A DNA stretch of 16,618 nt from Candidatus Bathyarchaeota archaeon (GTDB lineage Archaea > Thermoproteota > Bathyarchaeia > TCS64). How positions within the stretch are numbered: position 1 is the first letter of the stretch; each line of letters opens with the position of its first letter. Positions 6,417 to 11,554 of this stretch are shown one piece after another. Under the pieces are notes generated by a model. It worked only from the letters and a program-made list of their open reading frames with translations. It did no database searches and was not told the origin of the DNA. The translations under genes and the position numbers were made by a program. The stretch spans positions 1-16,618 of the forward strand of contig JAOZIG010000368.1 of assembly GCA_026014515.1 (NCBI GenBank). The letters run 5' to 3'.

Positions 6417-7151
6417 TCATCCAACTCTGATGTCTGCAATCGAGTCCACGACAAACTCAGTGTACTCCGAGACATCAGGCTCTCTTGAGACAATCACCAC
6501 ACCAGCACAGTTGGCTCTCGTAGCCGCGATTGCGTCAACAAGCTCATCCCCAACATAAACCGAGTCACTGGGGGCAACATCTAACCTACTGCAAGCCTCG
6601 ATGATCATATCCGGCATGGGCTTACCATCGGTTACCTCGTCAGCCCCAACATAGACATCAAACAAAGCATCGACATTGATAGCCTCCATCAACTCTCTAG
6701 CGGTTTTACCGCTACCATTGGTGGCGATCCCAAGCCTGATCCCTGCTTTCCTCATTTCTTTTAACGCTTCAACGGTACCCGGGATAAGCTCAGCCTTGAA
6801 CCCAGTGCTTTGAGCCGCATCAGCCTCAGCATACGCCTTTGTAGCCAGTTCTTTTGCATTGAACCAGTTTAATCTATCAAGCCAAATCGCAGTGGTAGCC
6901 ACGGTCAAGTCTTCTTTTCGTGGAGCCTTTGATAATGGACCATTATCATCAACGCTGAATGAGGGAAGCTCTACTCCTGATAGCTCAGCCCATCGCTTGG
7001 CTGCTGGTTCACCGGCTATTCTCTTTATGGCGTTGTATCTTGTTTTGGCTAACGCTACGTTTCTAAAGTCCTTGTCTACGAGGGTTCCATCCAAGTCAAA
7101 CAATACGAGGCTACATTTGATGAACTTGTCTCCGATTCTTATACTGGGCAA
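6417..7151 (-). CDS. HAD-superfamily hydrolase (phosphatase)
   Basis: A Mg2+-dependent HAD phosphatase of about 244 residues with an alpha-helical cap, like phosphoglycolate phosphatase and related enzymes. Motif I is FDLDGTLVD (nucleophile Asp19, Asp21), motif II is GIATNGS, the motif III Lys is in DGKPMPD, and motif IV is VGDELVDA. The open frame extends to ATG 7214, but that start would add about 21 residues before the fold, overlap the TATA-like box of the divergent gene and leave only 8 bp between divergent starts. TTG 7151 has GGAGAG 9 nt upstream and a CTATTTAC box (7186-7193) further upstream, so I prefer it; the start is uncertain. The substrate cannot be predicted. Confidence 0.85.
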   Translation of the reverse strand: MPSIRIGDKFIKCSLVLFDLDGTLVDKDFRNVALAKTRYNAIKRIAGEPAAKRWAELSGVELPSFSVDDNGPLSKAPRKEDLTVATTAIWLDRLNWFNAKELATKAYAEADAAQSTGFKAELIPGTVEALKEMRKAGIRLGIATNGSGKTARELMEAINVDALFDVYVGADEVTDGKPMPDMIIEACSRLDVAPSDSVYVGDELVDAIAATRANCAGVVIVSREPDVSEYTEFVVDSIADIRVG

Positions 7152-7185
7152 TGTTTGATCCTCTCCACTGTTGAGGTTTCTCAAT

Positions 7186-7193
7186 GTAAATAG
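7186..7193 (-). promoter_or_regulatory. Possible TATA-like box of the HAD gene
   Basis: The minus strand reads CTATTTAC, about 38 bp before the TTG at 7151, with GGAGAG in between. It lies inside the coding extension that an ATG 7214 start would require. Confidence 0.3.
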
Positions 7194-7212
7194 TTTGGGC
7201 GTAGGCGTCCAC

Positions 7213-7220
7213 ATTAAATA
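7213..7220 (+). promoter_or_regulatory. TATA box of the AEC transporter gene (possibly bidirectional)
   Basis: ATTAAATA is one of the best TATA matches in the window. It is centred 27-28 bp before the in-frame ATG at 7244, as expected for a leaderless transcript. It lies only 6-7 bp before ATG 7223, which would then fall upstream of the transcript start. Being nearly symmetric, it could also serve the divergent HAD gene. Confidence 0.55.
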
Positions 7221-7243
7221 TCATGCCTGATAGTGTAACCGAT

Positions 7244-8224
7244 ATGGCTAGCGTCTGGGATATCGCGTACTCATTGGGCTTGATAGCCACAGGGCTACTC
7301 CTAGGGTACCTCTACCGAAACGTATGCACCCACGGAAAAGCCCAAACCACCGCAGAGATCAACGCCCTCAGAAGAAAACTCCAAGCAGCTGCTCTCCTCT
7401 ACGTCAACCCAGTAGCCTTCGGCGGAGCCATCTGGGCACTCAACATAAACAACATCAGAATAATCGCCCTACCCTTCCTAGGCGCCTTCGCAGTAACCCT
7501 AGGAGGCGTACTAGCGTTGATAGCCTCACGAGTAATGAATCTGGAACGAAAACAGACAGGTGTACTGGTGGTCTGTGGGAGTTTTACAAACATCGGGAGC
7601 ATCGGCTCATTGGTGACCTACATATTGCTTGGTGAACCTGCCGTAGCATTGATGCCTTTCTACAAGCTATTCGAGACTTTCCTCTACTATGGAGTTGGGT
7701 TCCCCTACGCCAAATCCATGAGCAATCAGACACAGGAAACAGAAACCACTGCTCAACGAATCAAAACATTACTTACAGACCGTTTTGTAGTAGTGGCTAT
7801 ATCCAGTATGGTAGTTGGTCTTGGACTAAACCTCATCGGTATACCACGACCAAGTTTCTACCCCACACTAAACAGCGTTCTGATACCCCTCGGCACCCTG
7901 TTGCTGCTTTCATCCATAGGAATGGCGCTCAGATTCGGCAAGATGAGAGAATACCTCCCAGAGGCAGGCGTAGTCTCGTTAATCAAATTCATAATAGTAC
8001 CAGCCAGCGTCTATCTACTAGGCTCAGTGATTGGATTAGGTCAGGTTGACGGCGGATTACCGTTGAAAGCATCAGTGGTCCTCGCATCTATGCCCGTAGC
8101 CTTCACAGCCATGGTACCTCCAACCCTCTATGATCTTGATGTTGACCTCGCAAACACCGCATGGTTCGTAACCACAGCATTATTGCTTCTTGTTGTACCC
8201 GCGTTATGGCTTCTGCTCGTTTGA
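7244..8224 (+). CDS. AEC-family (auxin efflux carrier-like) membrane transporter
   Basis: A 326-residue, very hydrophobic protein with about ten predicted membrane segments in two five-helix halves joined by a polar loop (SNQTQETETTAQRIKT). TM1 is IAYSLGLIATGLLLGYLY. The first half carries NPVAFGG and SFTNIGSIGSLV, corresponding to the Asn/Gly-rich motifs of the AEC/BASS-like fold. The second half ends in SMPVAFTAMVPPTLYDLD followed by a last helix. AEC members export or exchange small organic anions; the substrate is unknown here. In-frame ATGs exist at 7223 and 7244; the second fits the TATA box at 7213-7220 and is chosen. The next gene begins 38 bp after the stop with its own promoter. Confidence 0.83.
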   Translation: MASVWDIAYSLGLIATGLLLGYLYRNVCTHGKAQTTAEINALRRKLQAAALLYVNPVAFGGAIWALNINNIRIIALPFLGAFAVTLGGVLALIASRVMNLERKQTGVLVVCGSFTNIGSIGSLVTYILLGEPAVALMPFYKLFETFLYYGVGFPYAKSMSNQTQETETTAQRIKTLLTDRFVVVAISSMVVGLGLNLIGIPRPSFYPTLNSVLIPLGTLLLLSSIGMALRFGKMREYLPEAGVVSLIKFIIVPASVYLLGSVIGLGQVDGGLPLKASVVLASMPVAFTAMVPPTLYDLDVDLANTAWFVTTALLLLVVPALWLLLV

Positions 8225-8232
8225 TCGATGCT

Positions 8233-8240
8233 CATTTAAC
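8233..8240 (+). promoter_or_regulatory. TATA-like box of the M20 peptidase gene
   Basis: CATTTAAC is centred 26-27 bp before ATG 8263, indicating a leaderless transcript and fixing that start over the longer frame that opens inside the transporter gene at 8161. Confidence 0.55.
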
Positions 8241-8262
8241 CCGATTACGGCATGTTCCATCT

Positions 8263-9510
8263 ATGAAACCCACTCCAACCCAACAACGACTACTAGACCG
8301 CGTAGACGCAGACAAAGAAGAAATCATCACATTCCTCAAAGGCTTCCTACAGTCACCCAGCCCAAACCCACCCGGAGACACACGACAAGCAACACAATAC
8401 ATCACCAACTACCTTGACACCAAGAACATCAAGTACAAGGTCGTTGGACCCGACCCAGAGAAACCAAACATCGTAAGCACTCTCAAAACACAGAAACAGG
8501 GCAGACATCTGGTTCTCAATGGACACATAGATGTCTTTCCAGTGGGGAACCCCGAGGGCTGGAGCCAAGACCCATGGGGCGGAGAAATCGTAGACGGAAA
8601 AATCTATGGCAGGGGTGCCTGCGACATGAAAACAGGCACTACGGCATCAATTTACACATACACCGTGCTCAATGAACTCGTTGATGAACTCAAAGGAGAA
8701 CTCACCCTTACAGCTGTGAGTGATGAGGAGACAGGTGGAAGACTAGGCGCAGGGTGGCTAGTTGAAAACATGCCCGAGGTTATGGGTGACTGTGTCATCA
8801 ACGGAGAGCCCAGTAGCCCATATACACTCAGGTTCGGGGAAAAAGGAATACTATGGCTCAGAGTCACCGTTAACTCCAAGGGTGGACACGGCGCATACCC
8901 CCATTTAAGCCCCAACCCCATCAAAATCGCATCCAAAATAATCACCGAACTAGAAACACTAAACGAGACCCCAGTAAACTACCCCTCAAACCTACTCAAA
9001 GCCATCAATGAAGGTAGAGCAGAAGCAGAGAAAGCACTGGGTGACGGCGGCGCTGATGTCATGAGCAGGCTCAGCGTCAACATCGGCTCAATCGAGGGAG
9101 GCGTCAAGATAAACGTCATACCACGTTCATGCAGTTTCGAATTAGACCTACGATTACCACCGGGGCTCAGCCGAGAACAAGTACTCACCCATGTAGAGGC
9201 TATCTTAGACAAGTATCCGGGTGCAAGCTATGAGGAGATACGTTACGATGGACCCCTCTGGAGTCCACCAGATGGTGAGATGGCTGAAACAATACGTTCA
9301 AGCAGTAGGCTTCTCGGTGTTGACCCTAAGCCCATCATCAGTCTTGGGGGCTCAGATCTAAAGTTCTGGAGAAGCCATGAGATACCCAGCTACTATTATG
9401 GTCCAATGAATCACGGCATGGGCACAGTAGATGAATATGTCGAAGTAGAGGAACTGATGCATGTGGTGAAGGTTCACCTACTATCAGCCTATGAATACCT
9501 CACACGGTAG
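8263..9510 (+). CDS. M20-family metallopeptidase / deacylase (ArgE/DapE-like)
   Basis: A 415-residue di-zinc amidohydrolase of the M20 family (ArgE, DapE, carboxypeptidase G2 and dipeptidase relatives), cytoplasmic by lack of a signal peptide. Catalytic and metal residues are in place: His88 and Asp90 (NGHIDVFP), Asp121 (GRGACDMKTG), Glu155-Glu156 (SDEETGG), Glu182 (NGEPS) and a C-terminal His in GPMNHGMGTVDEYV. The dimerisation domain is inserted after KGGHGAYPHLSPNP. The sequence does not discriminate between acetylornithine deacetylase, succinyl-diaminopimelate desuccinylase and a dipeptidase, and no biosynthetic operon surrounds it. ATG 8263 is chosen on promoter spacing and domain start. 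The 3' end overlaps the convergent small gene by 11 bp. Confidence 0.92.
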   Translation: MKPTPTQQRLLDRVDADKEEIITFLKGFLQSPSPNPPGDTRQATQYITNYLDTKNIKYKVVGPDPEKPNIVSTLKTQKQGRHLVLNGHIDVFPVGNPEGWSQDPWGGEIVDGKIYGRGACDMKTGTTASIYTYTVLNELVDELKGELTLTAVSDEETGGRLGAGWLVENMPEVMGDCVINGEPSSPYTLRFGEKGILWLRVTVNSKGGHGAYPHLSPNPIKIASKIITELETLNETPVNYPSNLLKAINEGRAEAEKALGDGGADVMSRLSVNIGSIEGGVKINVIPRSCSFELDLRLPPGLSREQVLTHVEAILDKYPGASYEEIRYDGPLWSPPDGEMAETIRSSSRLLGVDPKPIISLGGSDLKFWRSHEIPSYYYGPMNHGMGTVDEYVEVEELMHVVKVHLLSAYEYLTR

Positions 9511-9736
9511 CGGGGGATTTTATCTTCCTACCCGTGATGCGCTCCATCTCAGTCTTGACTGTCTCAAAGTCACTGTTACCGGCGCCACGTGCCCAGTACC
9601 TGCGTCCATCACTGGACTCGTAGAACTCATAGATCTGGTAGTATGTTTCCTTGTTTAGGGTTGTTTTTACGAGGATGTATCGTCCAATCTCAGCGATTTC
9701 CTCACTGTCTTTTGGTAGTTTTTTCTTTGGATTCAT
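9500..9736 (-). CDS. Small hypothetical protein (78 aa)
   Basis: I do not recognise the family. The 78-residue product is soluble and highly charged: a Lys-rich start (MNPKKKLPKDSEE), a central stretch rich in strand-forming aromatics (GRYILVKTTLN, YYQIYEFYESSDGRRYWAR) and a C-terminal helix (FETVKTEMERITGRKI). The regular pattern and absence of low-complexity sequence favour a real protein. It is convergent with the M20 gene and overlaps its last 11 bp. The ATG at 9736 has no convincing Shine-Dalgarno or correctly spaced TATA box; GTATATGATC at 9748-9757 is too close. Start and expression are uncertain. Confidence 0.55.
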   Translation of the reverse strand: MNPKKKLPKDSEEIAEIGRYILVKTTLNKETYYQIYEFYESSDGRRYWARGAGNSDFETVKTEMERITGRKIKSPATV

Positions 9737-9827
9737 CTAACCATCTGATCATATACATCATGTCAAGGGTATGTGATAGCAGTATCGCCTATTTCATCTG
9801 CAAATATTGACAAAATAATCCCCGTCC
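9737..9827. other. Short spacer without a recognised gene
   Basis: Nothing convincing is seen on either strand apart from the frame-shifted continuation of the ribbon-helix-helix-like ORF on the minus strand (open to 9763). The plus-strand frame that crosses this spacer from 9589 lacks protein-like features. Confidence 0.3.
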
Positions 9828-9968
9828 TCATTTCTTGAAGCAGAGACGCATCAATCCTATGTCTATCTCGTTTACTGTCTGATTGACGGTATATCCCCTG
9901 CGCTGTGCAAGCTTGGAAACCTTGTTAGCGACATCCTCATCGGCGGCGAGCATCTTCCTACGCGACAA
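9828..9968 (-). CDS. Short ribbon-helix-helix-like ORF (46 aa), possibly a remnant
   Basis: A minus-strand frame reads from TTG 9968 (or ATG 9953) to TGA 9828-9830. The product MSRRKMLAADEDVANKVSKL... then AQRRGYTVNQTVNEI has the outline of a CopG/Arc-type ribbon-helix-helix unit: basic strand, a helix of about 16 residues ending in RRG, a turn, and a second helix. Such domains bind DNA as dimers. The protein ends soon after helix 2 with a less typical tail (DIGLMRLCFKK). Another frame stays open after this point for about 34 codons down to 9763, so the gene may be a frameshifted or truncated relic of a longer protein. CTTAAC on the minus strand (9992-9997) is centred about 26 bp before the TTG. 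I am unsure that it is expressed. Confidence 0.45.
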   Translation of the reverse strand: MSRRKMLAADEDVANKVSKLAQRRGYTVNQTVNEIDIGLMRLCFKK

Positions 9969-10000
9969 ACACTACACCGATTGGTTGGGGGGTTAAGGTG

Positions 10001-10019
10001 AAAAAGGGGAAAGAAACAG
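10001..10019 (-). terminator. T-rich terminator of the His-rich secreted protein gene
   Basis: On the minus strand, 14 bp after the TAG stop, the sequence runs TGTTTCTTTCCCCTTTTT, a pyrimidine/T tract typical of archaeal intrinsic terminators. Confidence 0.5.
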
Positions 10020-10032
10020 GTCAATCACTCAG

Positions 10033-10518
10033 CTACCCTGACTCCACAGAGCCAATACCTCTCATTGGACCATGATGTCTGGGCCCAAACATGAAGCCAT
10101 TCTCGGGTAGCTCTAACCCAAGCTCCTCTGCCCGTTGACGAGCATAAGATTCAACCTCTTCTCTAAGCTGCTGGAAAAGCTCCAACTGCTCATCAGTATA
10201 CTCGGGTCTAGCTGGTGCCTCTGGTGGCTCAAACTCTACGCCGTTCTCCGTAAGGAAGCCTTCAATGTACTCCCTTATCTCTTGGTGTGTGGCGTTCATG
10301 TCTCGCATTGTCTGAATTGTCTCATCCAGTTCAGCCCTTTGCTCATCATTGAGCAGCGATAAGAGATCGTGTCCACGATGATGCCTTTGAACGGGGGTCT
10401 CTGTGGCATCAACGTTTTCATCTGTCTCCGCTGAGACTAGGGCGATTCCTCCAAGAGTCATTGAGAGGGTGAGTATGAGCACTGCGCTAAGCGCGATCGT
10501 TTTTTGTGTCGTATTCAC
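10033..10518 (-). CDS. Secreted His-rich helical protein, Spy/CpxP-like
   Basis: A 161-residue exported protein. Residues 1-30 form a signal peptide (hydrophobic IALSAVLILTLSMTLGGIALVSA), so it acts outside the cytoplasm. The mature part holds two helical units, each starting with a D-E-Q motif: LNDEQRAELDETI (56-68) and YTDEQLELFQQL (107-118), separated by a Pro-rich linker. This layout recalls the LTxxQ repeats of Spy/CpxP-type periplasmic chaperones and metal-stress sensors, but homology is not shown. His clusters HHRGH (46-50) and RHHG (147-150) could bind metal. The start is GTG 10518, with GAGGTG (minus strand, 10530-10535) 11 nt upstream and a strong TATA box AAATATAAAA at 10551-10560. 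It is divergent from the winged-helix regulator. Confidence 0.72.
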   Translation of the reverse strand: MNTTQKTIALSAVLILTLSMTLGGIALVSAETDENVDATETPVQRHHRGHDLLSLLNDEQRAELDETIQTMRDMNATHQEIREYIEGFLTENGVEFEPPEAPARPEYTDEQLELFQQLREEVESYARQRAEELGLELPENGFMFGPRHHGPMRGIGSVESG

Positions 10519-10550
10519 TTCTGGTTTTTCACCTCAACACGGCATCCGGT

Positions 10551-10560
10551 TTTTATATTT
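10551..10560 (-). promoter_or_regulatory. TATA box of the His-rich secreted protein gene
   Basis: The minus strand reads AAATATAAAA, a near-consensus archaeal TATA box, about 37 bp before the GTG start. It predicts a leader of roughly 12-15 nt that would include all or part of the GAGGTG ribosome-binding site. Confidence 0.6.
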
Positions 10561-10588
10561 TAAACGATTTTTCAAGCTTCCACCAGAT

Positions 10589-10615
10589 TTTGATCAAAAT
10601 TGGAGGTAAAATGGA
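10589..10615 (+). repeat. Conserved promoter element, copy 1
   Basis: TTTGATCAAAATTGG followed by AGGTAAAATGGA. It matches copy 2 (11488-11514) at 24 of 27 positions by eye. It contains a 14-bp palindrome ATTTTGATCAAAAT (10587-10600). It lies in the divergent region between the His-rich protein gene and the winged-helix gene, 6 bp before the CTTAACTAT box of the latter. It is a probable regulator-binding site. Confidence 0.7.
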
Positions 10616-10621
10616 CATATC

Positions 10622-10630
10622 CTTAACTAT
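10622..10630 (+). promoter_or_regulatory. TATA-like box of the winged-helix regulator gene
   Basis: CTTAACTAT occupies the same position relative to copy 1 of the element as CTTAATAGA does to copy 2. It predicts transcription start near 10652, inside the inverted repeat at 10642-10660, and a leader of about 24 nt. Confidence 0.45.
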
Positions 10631-10641
10631 AGTTTTTTACG

Positions 10642-10660
10642 GTTATCACAGCTAGATAAC
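10642..10660 (+). promoter_or_regulatory. Inverted repeat at the predicted transcription start (possible operator)
   Basis: GTTATC and GATAAC are perfect 6-bp inverted arms separated by 7 bp (ACAGCTA). The repeat spans the transcription start expected from the upstream TATA-like box and ends 15 bp before the regulator's ATG. That position would suit autorepression by a dimeric winged-helix protein. Confidence 0.5.
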
Positions 10661-10675
10661 AGTGGTTCGACCCGT

Positions 10676-10996
10676 ATGGCACCTCCTACACGTACCTTCA
10701 AACACCTACTCCTGTGGCTCTTCACAGGAACAAGAGGAGGACCCAATAGGGCGCGTATCATTGCTGTCTTGCGGGAGGAACCCATGAACACCAACCAGCT
10801 GAGAATCCATCTAAACCTCGATTATCGGACAGTAAAACACCATCTTGAGGTGTTGACGGATAACGAGTTAATCTACTCGATGGGAGACGGATACGGAAGT
10901 ATGTTTTTCTTGACGCCGAAGATCGAGGACCATATAGAAGATTTTGAGGAGATCTGGGATTCTATCAGCGAAAAACTAGAGGAGGAAAACAATTGA
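10676..10996 (+). CDS. Winged helix-turn-helix transcriptional regulator (ArsR-like)
   Basis: A 106-residue DNA-binding protein. After a basic/hydrophobic N-terminus (about 1-20), residues 21-85 form a winged helix: GGPNRARIIAVL (helix 1), EPMNTNQLRIHLNLDYRTVKHHLEVL (helix-turn-helix with recognition helix YRTVKHHLEVL), then the wing ELIYSMGDGYGSMFFLT. The acidic C-terminal helix (KIEDHIEDFEEIWDSISEKL) may dimerise or contact a partner. No cysteine sensor is present, so it does not sense metal in the ArsR Cys manner. The following membrane-protein gene overlaps its stop codon (TTGA), suggesting the two act together. The 27-bp element and inverted repeat upstream suggest that it regulates itself and the two neighbouring transcription units. 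Confidence 0.85.
   Translation: MAPPTRTFKHLLLWLFTGTRGGPNRARIIAVLREEPMNTNQLRIHLNLDYRTVKHHLEVLTDNELIYSMGDGYGSMFFLTPKIEDHIEDFEEIWDSISEKLEEENN
10981..10986 (+). promoter_or_regulatory. Shine-Dalgarno site supporting a TTG start
   Basis: GGAGGA lies 6 nt before TTG 10993, inside the end of the winged-helix gene. It supports translation of the small membrane protein from that TTG. Confidence 0.65.
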
Positions 10997-11439
10997 AAAA
11001 CAAGTTAACACTCACCCTGTTCGCGTTAATAATCGTGCTATCAACAGTAGTCATTGTCTACGCTCAACCCGACCCTGCGCCAAAGGATTCTCCATGGAGA
11101 CCAAGATTCAACGAGTCAAACCCCGAGACCATTGAACGGTTTGAGCGACAGATCGAGAACTATATTCAGTTTAGAATAGTGCTCTCAAGCATCAACATGA
11201 TCCTGTATGGGTATCTACTGTACATGTATGCTATGCTCTACAATGAGACCAAATCCAAGTTCAGCTTAGGATTGATGGCGCTAAGCGGTGTCTTGCTGAT
11301 CTACTCGGTTACAAGTAACCCGTTGTTCCTCACATTATTCAGAGGCACTCAGCCTGTTTGGTTCACCGTATTCAACTTTGTACCAGATGTGTTCGCCAGC
11401 ATAGGCGCCGCGATAATGATCTACCTGACGCGCACCTAA
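10993..11439 (+). CDS. Small membrane protein paired with the winged-helix regulator (possible sensor)
   Basis: A 148-residue membrane protein of no family I can name. It starts with a signal-like hydrophobic segment (LTLTLFALIIVLSTVVIVYA). An outside-facing polar stretch follows, with Pro/Arg and acidic residues (QPDPAPKDSPWRPRFNES). Three more membrane segments come next: FRIVLSSINMILYGYLLYMY, LGLMALSGVLLIYSVTS and WFTVFNFVPDVFASIGAAIM. The TTG start overlaps the regulator's TGA (TTGA) and has GGAGGA upstream, so the two proteins are translationally coupled. Pairing of a small winged-helix protein with a small membrane protein suggests a membrane-tethered signalling pair; that is inference. 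Confidence 0.75.
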   Translation: MKNKLTLTLFALIIVLSTVVIVYAQPDPAPKDSPWRPRFNESNPETIERFERQIENYIQFRIVLSSINMILYGYLLYMYAMLYNETKSKFSLGLMALSGVLLIYSVTSNPLFLTLFRGTQPVWFTVFNFVPDVFASIGAAIMIYLTRT

Positions 11440-11440
11440 T

Positions 11441-11466
11441 CTTCTTCTCTTTTTCCTCCCTTCTTA
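11441..11466 (+). terminator. Pyrimidine-rich terminator after the small membrane protein gene
   Basis: Immediately after the TAA stop the sequence is CTTCTTCTCTTTTTCCTCCC followed by TTCTTA, typical of archaeal T-tract termination. It precedes copy 2 of the promoter element. Confidence 0.55.
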
Positions 11467-11487
11467 TCCGTTTAATCCTTCTCTAAA

Positions 11488-11514
11488 TTTGATCAAAATT
11501 GGGTGTAAACTGGA
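11488..11514 (+). repeat. Conserved promoter element, copy 2
   Basis: TTTGATCAAAATTGG followed by GTGTAAACTGGA. It is identical to copy 1 over the first 15 bases and differs at three of the next twelve. It contains the palindrome TTTGATCAAA. It stands 7 bp before the TATA-like box of the NEW3/ABC operon, a position suited to an activator or to competition with TFB/TBP. Confidence 0.7.
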
Positions 11515-11521
11515 AAAACCG

Positions 11522-11530
11522 CTTAATAGA
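11522..11530 (+). promoter_or_regulatory. TATA-like box of the NEW3/ABC operon
   Basis: CTTAATAGA is centred 29 bp before GTG 11555. This predicts a leader of about 0-3 nt, so the first operon gene is probably translated from a leaderless or nearly leaderless mRNA with a GTG start. Confidence 0.5.
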
Positions 11531-11554
11531 GTTCCAGCGCCTTGACGCCATAAG

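Noticed and set aside
8161..8262. Longer N-terminus of the M20 peptidase
   Set aside because: The extension lies mostly inside the AEC gene and includes the predicted promoter; the fold and leaderless start begin at 8263.
8652..8945. Minus-strand frame of 97 codons inside the M20 peptidase gene
   Set aside because: It lies wholly within a strongly supported gene on the other strand, is rich in Ser/Pro/Leu as expected of a shadow frame, and has no domain or start signal.
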